Origin: Phytomonas francai
Taxonomy: Eukaryota > Euglenozoa > Kinetoplastea > Trypanosomatida > Trypanosomatidae
DNA: 64,000 nt
Direction of reading: 5' to 3'
NCBI GenBank assembly: GCA_001766655.1
Contig: MJCC01000013.1
Location: 314,896 to 378,895 of the forward strand
Both the position numbers and the translations under genes were made by a program. The notes beneath the pieces are model-generated. The model was not told the origin of the DNA. It did no database searches and was given only the letters and a program-made list of their open reading frames with translations. Numbering within the stretch: the first letter of the stretch is position 1; the number at the start of each line of letters is the position of its first letter. Positions 29,398 through 37,502 of the stretch are shown piece by piece.

Positions 29398-30792
29398 ATG
29401 TTTTACTCGTCCATGCGCCTGGTCGGCAGCCTGCCAACGATCAGGACCGTGGCTGCAGCCGGCTGGCGCTATCATCACCACGGCAACCCCTCTAAGGTTT
29501 TGAAGTATGAACGTTACCGCGTACCCTTTGACCGTTCTGGATCGCAAGTAGTCGTCAAAATGCTTGCCGCGCCTGTTCACCGGCAGGATAAGAACATCAT
29601 TGAGGGGAATCCTGAGGTCCTACGTCTTGCCAAGGAATTGCACGAGTTTGCTCCACCGGAGCAGGCTGTCGCCATAACGTCCCCTTTCCCACGCATCGCG
29701 GGCGTCGAGGGTATGGGTGTGGTGGAGGAAGTCGGCCGTGGTGCAAGTCTGGCCCTGAAGGAGGGCGATTTAGTATGGATAAACAATCCTCTCGTCGGCA
29801 CCTGGACAACGCACCTTGTGACGGATGCGAACAACCTCGATGTTGTACCGAATCGAGCGGATGTCGAGATCGAGTACTTGGCCTCTCTCTCTTTGTTCCA
29901 CACCGCATATCATCTGACGCATGACTTCGTTAGCGTACAGCCCAACGACGTCGTTCTGCAGACCGGGGCGTCATCCTCCGTCGCCCAGATTTGTCAGGGG
30001 TACTTGCGCGCTAGGGGGGCGAAGCTCTTTCAGACAATGCAACTCGGTCGGACCGAGCACGCTCATCTGGTGGCGTTCTTCAAGCTTCGCGGCGCTTTCG
30101 CGGTAGTGCCTTACAACTATGCGCGGACAAATTATATGCGCCGCTTGCTGTCCGACGTACCAGCTCCAAAACTGCTGCTAAATCACACCTGTGGTGGTTA
30201 TGCTTCGAATCTTGTCAATCTCTTGGGTGACAATGGCGTCTGTGTGACCTATGGCAACACAAGCCACCATCCTATGCAGATTTCCAATATGGATGCTATT
30301 GCGCGCGGGGTTAAGTTCACTGGATTCTCCCTAGCGCGGTGGAATGCGCGGCACACGCGCGAAGCCCGCATGCGAGTGCACCAGAACGTTATTGAGAGCA
30401 TGACCATCTCGCAAGGGCACAGTATTTTCCGTGCACAGCGTTTTAAGATGGATGGGGATTCGGTCTTCGCATTCAGCAATGCATGGGACGCGCCACTGGC
30501 GTCGCGCAAGGCTGTGCTCCGGATGGTTGGCGAATATGGCGAGTGGCGCCGCCCGCGGGCGGACCAAGCGGGATGGAATATCGGACGTGCGGTCTGGGAA
30601 GACCTCCTTCAACAGCTTTGGGAATCTGCCGGGACGACAGAGAACCCGCAGTCAATGAAGTACTACACTCCATTCGGAGATATCTACTCTGATTTCCACG
30701 ACAAGAAGCAGTCTAAACAAATGGGGCATCGCGAAGTCTTTTTCCGACGCCCGGTAGCACCACGACACAACGCTTCTGAAAATAAAAAATAG
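29398..30792 (+). CDS. Mitochondrial trans-2-enoyl-CoA reductase-like protein (MECR/Etr1 family)
   Basis: 464 aa with an N-terminal import-like segment (MFYSSMRLVGSLPTIRTVAA). The medium-chain reductase fold is visible: AAPVHRQDKNIIEG (58-70) matches the AAPxNPSDxNxIQG motif of MECR, then PRIAGVEGMGVVEEVG, and a Rossmann motif (VVLQTGASSSVAQICQGYL) near 183-201. MECR performs the last reduction in mitochondrial type II fatty acid synthesis with NADPH. The catalytic Tyr that follows GN in the family (GNY) is Pro72 here, and ~15 extra residues follow, so activity is doubtful. It may be a divergent reductase or a structural protein. Length exceeds the usual ~370 aa because of the C-terminal extension. 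Confidence 0.72.
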   Translation: MFYSSMRLVGSLPTIRTVAAAGWRYHHHGNPSKVLKYERYRVPFDRSGSQVVVKMLAAPVHRQDKNIIEGNPEVLRLAKELHEFAPPEQAVAITSPFPRIAGVEGMGVVEEVGRGASLALKEGDLVWINNPLVGTWTTHLVTDANNLDVVPNRADVEIEYLASLSLFHTAYHLTHDFVSVQPNDVVLQTGASSSVAQICQGYLRARGAKLFQTMQLGRTEHAHLVAFFKLRGAFAVVPYNYARTNYMRRLLSDVPAPKLLLNHTCGGYASNLVNLLGDNGVCVTYGNTSHHPMQISNMDAIARGVKFTGFSLARWNARHTREARMRVHQNVIESMTISQGHSIFRAQRFKMDGDSVFAFSNAWDAPLASRKAVLRMVGEYGEWRRPRADQAGWNIGRAVWEDLLQQLWESAGTTENPQSMKYYTPFGDIYSDFHDKKQSKQMGHREVFFRRPVAPRHNASENKK

Positions 30793-31314
30793 CACTGCTT
30801 GGAAAGTTTGTCTTAATGTTAAAATTCTGACTAAAGAATTATCCTTATTCTACAGTACACCAGAAGATAATGGTGGCAAAAAAGAATGATACGTCGTGTG
30901 GTGGGCATCCTTTATCGAACCTTTCACTTTTTGAAGGAATAAAGTAGTTATAAATATGTTTTTACCGATTTTAGGTATAGTACGGCAATAACGACGCGCC
31001 TTTTTACATAGCTTCCCCTTAGTAAAAGTATGAAACTGGAATCCTTTGCTTTTAATGTGTGTCTGTGTAAAAGTGCGCATGTCTATGAATCTTAGGATGT
31101 GCAAAACATATTCGCTTGTCGGATAACAAATTGTCCTGTGGAATAATGCCATTTTGCATGCAACAACTGTATAAAGATACCCTTATTTAGTATCTTTTCC
31201 TCCCTCAAACGCGTTCTATGATTCTTGACCAACGATAGAAGGGGAAGCAGAGACAAAAATAAGATAACAAGTAGTAGTGGCGGTAAGGAACCAAGAAGTG
31301 ACTACAAGTAAAAA
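30793..31314 (+). other. Intergenic region, no gene seen
   Basis: AT-rich 3' UTR and 5' flank, with no ORF showing protein character. Confidence 0.6.
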
Positions 31315-32202
31315 ATGAAGCCTTTGCTTCGCACAGGGACGGCCCTCTCGCACAAGTTTCTTTGCGTCCGTCGAGTTCGCACCAGGCCACACAACCTTTC
31401 CTCATTAACCTTGATCGGGGAAGATCGGCGTATGGGGGAATACACTTCTGTAACACTCTCCGTCCGTTTTCAGGCTTCAGATCAGTTCCATCGATACCTA
31501 CACAATCCACATATCGTTCAACCCGACGGGGTCGACAGCCTACCACGCACCAAGGGTGAGCAGCAGTTGTGGTTGAATACCGAGCAGTGGGACGGCTACA
31601 GTAACAGCTACCTCGAGAGGCATATGCAGTATGCTGGCACACCAGAGCACCCAAACCCGCAGATTAGCAATCGGCATGATTTGCTCTATCAGTGCCTTAA
31701 ACTGGTCTATGAATTGTATGGGACGCTGGCTGACGATCTCCAGCAGCTTCATGATGACCCGCTTCACCCGCAGTTCCATCCCCGCATTGCCCACATCAAG
31801 CGTGATCGTGAGAAGATCGCTGAGGCGCTAGACCACTGCTACACAAACCTGCACCCCACGGTTAAGACGGTCTACGATGCCTACCTCGTGCGCCGCTACT
31901 ACCACCTCGCGGATTGGATAACGTACGTCGAACGAAAACGCGCGCATATACTGGAGCGATTGAGCCCGGAATTTATTCACCAAGCTATTAAAATGCGTAG
32001 TCTTTCCCAAAAGCTCATCAAGCGTCTCAAATTAATTGAAACCAGCTTTAATGCTAACCCGACCCTGGGCCTCCTATCAAATAACGAATTAGACCAGTAC
32101 ACCGTGAACGAGTTGGCTATCCTTGAGCAAAAGGCATCATACTTTCGAAAAATGCGTAGGTTTGGTGCTAACCAGCTCGACTCAGATGTCCATACGCACT
32201 GA
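31315..32202 (+). CDS. Hypothetical protein, probably mitochondrial, 295 aa
   Basis: Starts MKPLLRTGTALSHKFLCVRRVRTR: basic, hydroxylated and without acidic residues, so probably imported into the mitochondrion. The rest is helical, rich in His, Tyr and Arg, with long amphipathic helices (about 155-290). The composition (basic, aromatic, no catalytic motif) resembles trypanosomatid mitoribosomal or mitochondrial RNA-associated proteins, but I recognise no family. It is followed immediately by an RNA-degrading enzyme gene. Confidence 0.65.
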   Translation: MKPLLRTGTALSHKFLCVRRVRTRPHNLSSLTLIGEDRRMGEYTSVTLSVRFQASDQFHRYLHNPHIVQPDGVDSLPRTKGEQQLWLNTEQWDGYSNSYLERHMQYAGTPEHPNPQISNRHDLLYQCLKLVYELYGTLADDLQQLHDDPLHPQFHPRIAHIKRDREKIAEALDHCYTNLHPTVKTVYDAYLVRRYYHLADWITYVERKRAHILERLSPEFIHQAIKMRSLSQKLIKRLKLIETSFNANPTLGLLSNNELDQYTVNELAILEQKASYFRKMRRFGANQLDSDVHTH

Positions 32203-32533
32203 GACGAAAGGAGTACTAAAAGCGAATACCACGTAGTTTCTTTTTCTGTTTTTTTTTTTTTTGGGGGGGGGGGGGGAGGGAGGAGAATTAGCTGGAGAAA
32301 ACTTTCTGTGTCTTGAATTGGCGCCCCATGTCAACGAATGGGACACACAGGGCGTCGGCTTTGTGTGTAAATGCATTCATATTACCGGTGGTTTTCCCCC
32401 TTCTATGCTTTTTTATTACTTGCATCGTGGATACATTTTTTAGAATGCTTTACACACAGAGGGATAAAATAAAGCGATAAGTAAAGCTTCTCAGTCACCT
32501 ACAAACGCTTTGAATATACGTTCCAGGAAAGAA
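32203..32533 (+). other. Intergenic region with T14-G14 block
   Basis: No gene. Contains the homopolymer block 32249-32276 and weakly pyrimidine-rich DNA before the next start. Confidence 0.6.
32249..32276. repeat. Adjacent homopolymers T14-G14
   Basis: 14 T (32249-32262) are followed directly by 14 G (32263-32276), then A and GGG. The T-run may serve as a polypyrimidine tract; the G-run is unusual on the mRNA-sense strand. Confidence 0.9.
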
Positions 32534-34834
32534 ATGACAGGAAAGATTCTAGCCGGTGCGTCAGCATTACCCTCCTCTGAATCTGCACATAAGGGAATAT
32601 TGTTTACTGGTAATTATTTAACTCGATCATGGACTCGACGGTTCATCCTTGGCACTCTGCTGCAGTCTTACGAACCACCCCTTTCCGACACAGACGTCAA
32701 GTGTAACACTAAGCCTTACAAGGGTGTGGCTAGTGATACGAGTGCAAAAAAGATGTCCACAATAGCGGTTGAGGGGGCGCTGTTGAAAACCCAGAAGGTG
32801 CTTAGCGATGCGTGGGGAATACCTGTCAAGCCGTTAGATAGTATCAGTGAGAGGCGTATTTTCAGGCTCTTGGCTCGGTACGCCTGTGGCGAGGGTCTTC
32901 TTTCTGATGAGGCTCTCAACGAACTAAACTCAGCTCTCAACCACATCCCCGGCGCGTTCTGGCGTCTTGAGGAACCATCAAGCATGGAACGATTGCTTGA
33001 ATGTGTTGGCTACGTAAAACGTGGCGATAACCTTCGGCGGGTTGCCTACGCGGGAGAGTTACATTACGCCCCGCAGGCCCACGCAATGATAAAGCCCTAC
33101 CTAGTCGATGCCCTGCAGCGCGACGGTGGCGATTCATACGATCAGATTCGTCGTTTATTCCCCGGTCCCGCCTACGCTATCGACAGTGCTACAACTAGCG
33201 AAGTGGATGACGCCATAGGTGTGGAAATCGACCCGGATACTGGGCAAGAAATCTTCACTGTGTACATTTCAGATGCGACAGTATATTGCCCTGTTGATAG
33301 CCCGATGGAGCAGGTGACAGCGCGGCTGCTGTCAACAACAACATATCTCCCCGAGAATGTGTTTTTTATGCTGCCAAACCCCATTGTAGAGACGGCAACG
33401 CTGCGTGAGGACAGGCCCTGTCGCACCTTCAACGTGAGATTTCGAGTTGATGAAAAAACTGGAGAGCTGACGAAATTCTCCATCTCGCTGGGTTGGCTGC
33501 AGCAGCTGCGGCGCATCACATACGACCAGGTCCAGCGGCTTCTCGCCCCGGAAGTGGATCAGGGTGACAAAGGTCTTGGATCGGCAGCGAGTCTGGGGCC
33601 GCATGCGCCTCCTGTGTGGCTTACGTCGAGCGACACACGCGCACTGCGTCGAATTTATGATGTCGCTCTGGCTCGATTTCGTGTCCGCATGGCCCGAACA
33701 GCAGCCAACCACCGAGCAAGCATCAGCAACTGCCTGCCAGATCCACTGATTAAAGTTGACGGACTACGGGTTGTGTCGCTCACCGACCAGGTCGTCTGCA
33801 CGCAGGACGCTCGCCTCGCGGTGGCGGAGATGATGATTGCGGCGAATGAGGTCTGCTCACGCATAGCACAGGCGAACAAGATTCCGATCCCGTACCGCGG
33901 TACACGGCTACCATCCAGTGAACATGAACTGGCTCTCGGGTACACCGAACCAGATGGGGTTTGGTTGATGCCATCACTGGACCCCGCCCATATGTATACA
34001 GCGGAGCTGATGCAGCTCTCTATCAGACAGCTTAGTGCCGTTACACGGGCTATTTACAACCATGTCCCGATTTACCACGCCGGGCTCGATACAACTTACT
34101 ACACACACAGTACGAGTCCACTGCGCCGGCACGCCGACATGCTCGTGCATCACCAGCTTAAAGTATGGCTCTGGTCAGAGTCACAGAAGCGGAAGTCTCA
34201 CATGTCCCCATTGGCAAAACCGAATCATTCGAGTCGCTTTCACCCCCACCAATTCATTCCTGAGCACGTTATGGCAACCCTCTGCACGAATATGAGCATC
34301 AAACAAGAGCAGGCGAATCTCCTACAGGATAGCACAGCGCGGTTCTGGACGCTCTGCTACGTCCGGCAGCTACTCCACGATCACAGTGGCGAGGCTGGAG
34401 AGAGGCATTTCCTGTGTCTCGTAGGTGAAACAAAGGATGTGATGGCATCGCCAGAGTACAGCCGTTTTGTCCCAAATGCCTCCCGTAATTTTGCGGCGCT
34501 GCGTTCCCGTGAAGACCCTTCAGCGGCGGAAATCAAAGCGGCCCACGATACCAAGCCTGCTAATCCGGAGTCAGTGAACAATCTCTTGCGGCAGTCAGTA
34601 CCAGAATACCGCTACATATCGGAGTTGTATCTACCCGAGCTTCAGTTAGCGCACACACTTTACCACAACAACCCTTCCGTTTTGGTGGGCGCCGTCGTGG
34701 AGTGTCGTGTGACGCGCGTACAGCCAAGTCAGGGGGTTATGGAACTCGAGGTGATTACAGTGAGAGAAGGAAAGGATGAGCGAATGCTTGAAAACCTGTG
34801 GATGAGTGGGCTGGTGTCGCACCTAGACTCTTAG
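32534..34834 (+). CDS. RNase II/RNB-family 3'-5' exoribonuclease, DSS-1-like
   Basis: 766 aa; the first ATG of the frame is 32534. The RNB domain has the metal-binding block AIDSATTSEVDDAIG (215-229): Asp217, Asp225 and Asp226 match E. coli RNase II Asp201, Asp209 and Asp210, while the Asp207 position is Glu223. The RNB signature STSPLRRHADMLVHHQ lies near 523-540. The C-terminal end (about 720-760; VLVGAVVECRVTRVQPSQG) looks like an S1-type beta domain. Length fits DSS-1, the exonuclease of the trypanosomatid mitochondrial degradosome, which degrades antisense and non-functional RNAs. An N-terminal import signal is plausible but not clear-cut. The key catalytic Asp is present, so activity is likely. 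Confidence 0.78.
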   Translation: MTGKILAGASALPSSESAHKGILFTGNYLTRSWTRRFILGTLLQSYEPPLSDTDVKCNTKPYKGVASDTSAKKMSTIAVEGALLKTQKVLSDAWGIPVKPLDSISERRIFRLLARYACGEGLLSDEALNELNSALNHIPGAFWRLEEPSSMERLLECVGYVKRGDNLRRVAYAGELHYAPQAHAMIKPYLVDALQRDGGDSYDQIRRLFPGPAYAIDSATTSEVDDAIGVEIDPDTGQEIFTVYISDATVYCPVDSPMEQVTARLLSTTTYLPENVFFMLPNPIVETATLREDRPCRTFNVRFRVDEKTGELTKFSISLGWLQQLRRITYDQVQRLLAPEVDQGDKGLGSAASLGPHAPPVWLTSSDTRALRRIYDVALARFRVRMARTAANHRASISNCLPDPLIKVDGLRVVSLTDQVVCTQDARLAVAEMMIAANEVCSRIAQANKIPIPYRGTRLPSSEHELALGYTEPDGVWLMPSLDPAHMYTAELMQLSIRQLSAVTRAIYNHVPIYHAGLDTTYYTHSTSPLRRHADMLVHHQLKVWLWSESQKRKSHMSPLAKPNHSSRFHPHQFIPEHVMATLCTNMSIKQEQANLLQDSTARFWTLCYVRQLLHDHSGEAGERHFLCLVGETKDVMASPEYSRFVPNASRNFAALRSREDPSAAEIKAAHDTKPANPESVNNLLRQSVPEYRYISELYLPELQLAHTLYHNNPSVLVGAVVECRVTRVQPSQGVMELEVITVREGKDERMLENLWMSGLVSHLDS

Positions 34835-35522
34835 GGGAGAAATAGGTTAGAGAAGGAGAGAAAACGAACGGGAAAAAGTGAAAACTGATGGGCAGTGATT
34901 TACCGTGGTGCAACCTCACAAGGTGTGGAGGGTAATTGAAGGATGAGGAACAATTTGTTTGAATGCGCATTATCGTACTCATTTTTGGTAGGCAAACTCT
35001 GATAAAACGTATCTATTCACACAATGGAAAACAAGCTCAAAATCATGCCATATTGCTGATCAGCGCGAGCAGGCAAGCTTTGGAAACGTCTGAAATCCAG
35101 TTTAAATATTTCCGAAATAGCATTCCTGTCGCCGCGCAGCACTACATGGCTGGCCACATCCTAATGTTGGTCTCACCGAGCTCGGGAACCCGCATCATGT
35201 CTCCTGATGACATCTCTAACTTGAACAGCAATTAGGGGAGAAATGTGATCTGAGAACGATGCGACGACCCTGAGTGAATTCCAATAAGGGATATCATACG
35301 AAGTCCATGCGGCGTTAGGGGAGTGGAACATGATGAATATCTGATGAGGATTTTTTCTTTTTCTACTTACTTTTTTTTTAAAGAAATACGAGTAAAGAGG
35401 AAGACTTATATATATATTCACAAGGAGAAATCGCGGTAGCTCAACTCTACACCTTCATCACTCTTTGCATTCTGAGCTTCTTTCCCATTTTGCCCTTTTA
35501 ATTGCAATACAGTGTGATCGAA
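34835..35522 (+). other. Intergenic region with one doubtful small ORF
   Basis: Contains the 90-codon frame at 34963-35235, otherwise no gene. Short TA repeat at about 35408-35417. Pyrimidine-rich DNA at 35447-35498 precedes the next gene. Confidence 0.5.
34963..35235 (+). CDS. Possible small ORF, 90 aa
   Basis: The frame opens with ATG and encodes a basic N-terminus that could serve for mitochondrial import (RQTLIKRIYSHNGKQ), then a mixed hydrophobic stretch (HYMAGHILMLVSPSSG). GC (about 44%) is between that of genes and of intergenic DNA. No strong polypyrimidine tract precedes it and no family is recognised. It may equally be a chance frame. Confidence 0.25.
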   Translation: MRIIVLIFGRQTLIKRIYSHNGKQAQNHAILLISASRQALETSEIQFKYFRNSIPVAAQHYMAGHILMLVSPSSGTRIMSPDDISNLNSN

Positions 35523-36059
35523 ATGTCTGTTCAGGGCCCTAGGCAACTCAAAAAAAATATCAAAGGGACAAACATCATTATTCAGAAGAATCGCCTAGAT
35601 GGTGTTGAAAATGAAAATCTTGTCATGCTTTACAGCATTGACGCAGATGACGTGACAGAGTTGATGTGGTTTCACAACACTCTGCGTCCACCCAGAAATC
35701 TCATCGCGGCATCCAAGTTATTCCTCCAAGGCATCAAGGCACTTCAACCCGCAGCACAGTTCAACACGTTCGACATAAAAAAGTCAAAGCTTCGACGTCT
35801 GGCGAAGCAGCGCAAGGATACACTAAAGGCCCTGGAGAGGCGGAAGCAGATGGCACCAGCTGCTGCATATCGCGCCGCAGTGAATCCACACAAAGTCCCC
35901 CGTATCAATGGGCACGCACCGGAAGACGAAGTGCGCTTTATGTCGCGTGGTGCGAAGAAAGGGAAGATAAAGGCAGCCGAAGGTGGTGATAAGGCCTCGC
36001 CTCAATACTTCACCAAGTGGCGAAAGCAAAAGGTCCGTAAAATTGGAAAAGGCTTATAA
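35523..36059 (+). CDS. Small basic protein, possible nucleolar/ribosome biogenesis factor
   Basis: 178 aa from ATG 35523; the open frame extends to 35502 without an ATG. It is strongly basic with Lys/Arg clusters (KKSKLRRLAKQRKDTLKALERRK, about residues 86-108, and a KVRKIGKGL tail). A central hydrophobic part (about 35-80; ELMWFHNTLRPPRNLIAASK) could form a small folded domain. The charge pattern suggests binding to rRNA or nucleic acid. I do not recognise the family; a ribosome assembly role is inference. Confidence 0.6.
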   Translation: MSVQGPRQLKKNIKGTNIIIQKNRLDGVENENLVMLYSIDADDVTELMWFHNTLRPPRNLIAASKLFLQGIKALQPAAQFNTFDIKKSKLRRLAKQRKDTLKALERRKQMAPAAAYRAAVNPHKVPRINGHAPEDEVRFMSRGAKKGKIKAAEGGDKASPQYFTKWRKQKVRKIGKGL

Positions 36060-36494
36060 CATCGATGAAGGGAAAAGTTGGGCCCAAGATCATGTGAACA
36101 AGCAAACAATAAACACAAATAGCTAAGGCTTAGCTCAACGCTTGGTTTTGCAATTAAAAGTCGATTAAGAATACATGAAAGATGTAGGTCGGGTAGCGGA
36201 ACCAATCTACCCAAATTAAAAAATTAAAATATGAACTTTTATCGGGATTTTTTATCACGCCTTTCACCTTTTCCATTTTCCGCTGCTTGTACAACTCTCA
36301 GTGTATTTAGTTTTTCTTAAGGTGACGAATACGGACAAATATTTTCTTAGTAACTCACATTTTCATTATCAATGCATTTACCGTCACCATTTTCGTGTAT
36401 TTATTCATCTTTTTCCCATAGAGGCGGAGTGGGAAGCAGTAGACACGCTATACTGGACTTTCAGCGCCGCTACAAATCCTATGTGCTCAAGTTT
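36060..36494 (+). other. Intergenic region with acceptor and short uORF
   Basis: No gene. Polypyrimidine tract at about 36389-36421 with AG at 36420-36421. A six-codon upstream ORF (36481-36498, including its stop) overlaps the proposed start of the PhyH gene. Confidence 0.5.
36389..36421 (+). promoter_or_regulatory. Polypyrimidine tract and acceptor of the PhyH-like gene
   Basis: A T-rich tract ending in CCCATAG (AG 36420-36421). It lies downstream of the in-frame ATG 36372, so that ATG would be lost from the mRNA; this is why I start the CDS at 36495. Confidence 0.5.
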
Positions 36495-37502
36495 ATGAGG
36501 GGACATCTCCCACACGATCTCAAGGATGTCCCCGGGGCACTTGGTTGCCTCTACGGAACGCTCCCAGATGTAGATGAATACGCTCAGTTTATTATTATGC
36601 CACAAACAATACAACAGTATCACCAATTGGGCTATGTGAAGCTACCGCGCCTTGTATTGGACCCGCATCAAGTCGACATACTTGTGGACGAGGTAAACGA
36701 GCTGGCGAACAACGTAGAGCACCATCCGAAACTGGAAAATCTTTACGCGACCTCACTTGCCAACCTAACTAGTGGACCGCTGTTTTACTGCCAGGGGCAG
36801 TGGCGAACATCTTGGGGATTGCATGATCTAGTATATCTGCCTACTATCACTGTTGCTGTGTGCCAAGTACTTGGTAATTCACTTATTCGACTATGGTACG
36901 ACGAAGTGTACATGAAGGAAGCAAAAATAGGGCCGTGCGTGCCGTGGCAGCAACACTACTCTCGCTGGCGTCACACAACCCCGGTCAACCACGCCACTGT
37001 CATGATCGCGCTGGATAACCTCAGCAAAGATCGCGGTGCGCCGTGTGTCGTGCCCGGCAGTCATCGTTGGAGGAACGCCAGCGAGCTCCTTCCACCGGTA
37101 GTTTACGATCCGAGCTTTGATGAGGCACAGCAACTCAATACCATCTGGTCCATTACAAACGCAGAGGAGCAGGAGATGCTGATGGATACCCCACCAGTGA
37201 CCATCGATCTCAAACGCGGTGAAGCACTTCTGGTTCACCCCCTGACCCTATTTGCAACACATGGAAATCGCACTCTAAGTGCAGCGCGAACCTGTCTTGT
37301 GCATTATATGGGCGACAAGACATTTGCGGTGCATGATGGCCCTCTTCTTCCCCATACTACACGTTTTCAAGCCGGTGGAAAAATCCAAGGACCATTTTTC
37401 CCAGTGGCATTTGATCCTGCCATAGCTGAAGACCTCCTTGCGCTCGGTCAAAGTGTCACTAACGATGATGAAGTTGCCCAAACTAAACCCAGTTGCAATT
37501 GA
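36495..37502 (+). CDS. Phytanoyl-CoA dioxygenase (PhyH)-fold protein, iron site not conserved
   Basis: 335 aa from ATG 36495; the frame is open from 36372 (376 aa), but that ATG precedes the splice acceptor. PhyH features: QTIQQYHQLGYVKLPRLV near the N-terminus, a core HATVMIALDNLSKDRGAPCV, then VVPGSHRWR and an Arg in LSAARTCLVHY. PhyH enzymes are Fe(II)/2-oxoglutarate dioxygenases. The HxD iron motif (normally PWHQD) reads PWQQH (W151-H154), and the distal His of HxSxxN appears as Phe (LFATHGN). A dead or altered enzyme is likely. A short uORF overlaps the start as ATGA, which could lower translation. Confidence 0.72.
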   Translation: MRGHLPHDLKDVPGALGCLYGTLPDVDEYAQFIIMPQTIQQYHQLGYVKLPRLVLDPHQVDILVDEVNELANNVEHHPKLENLYATSLANLTSGPLFYCQGQWRTSWGLHDLVYLPTITVAVCQVLGNSLIRLWYDEVYMKEAKIGPCVPWQQHYSRWRHTTPVNHATVMIALDNLSKDRGAPCVVPGSHRWRNASELLPPVVYDPSFDEAQQLNTIWSITNAEEQEMLMDTPPVTIDLKRGEALLVHPLTLFATHGNRTLSAARTCLVHYMGDKTFAVHDGPLLPHTTRFQAGGKIQGPFFPVAFDPAIAEDLLALGQSVTNDDEVAQTKPSCN

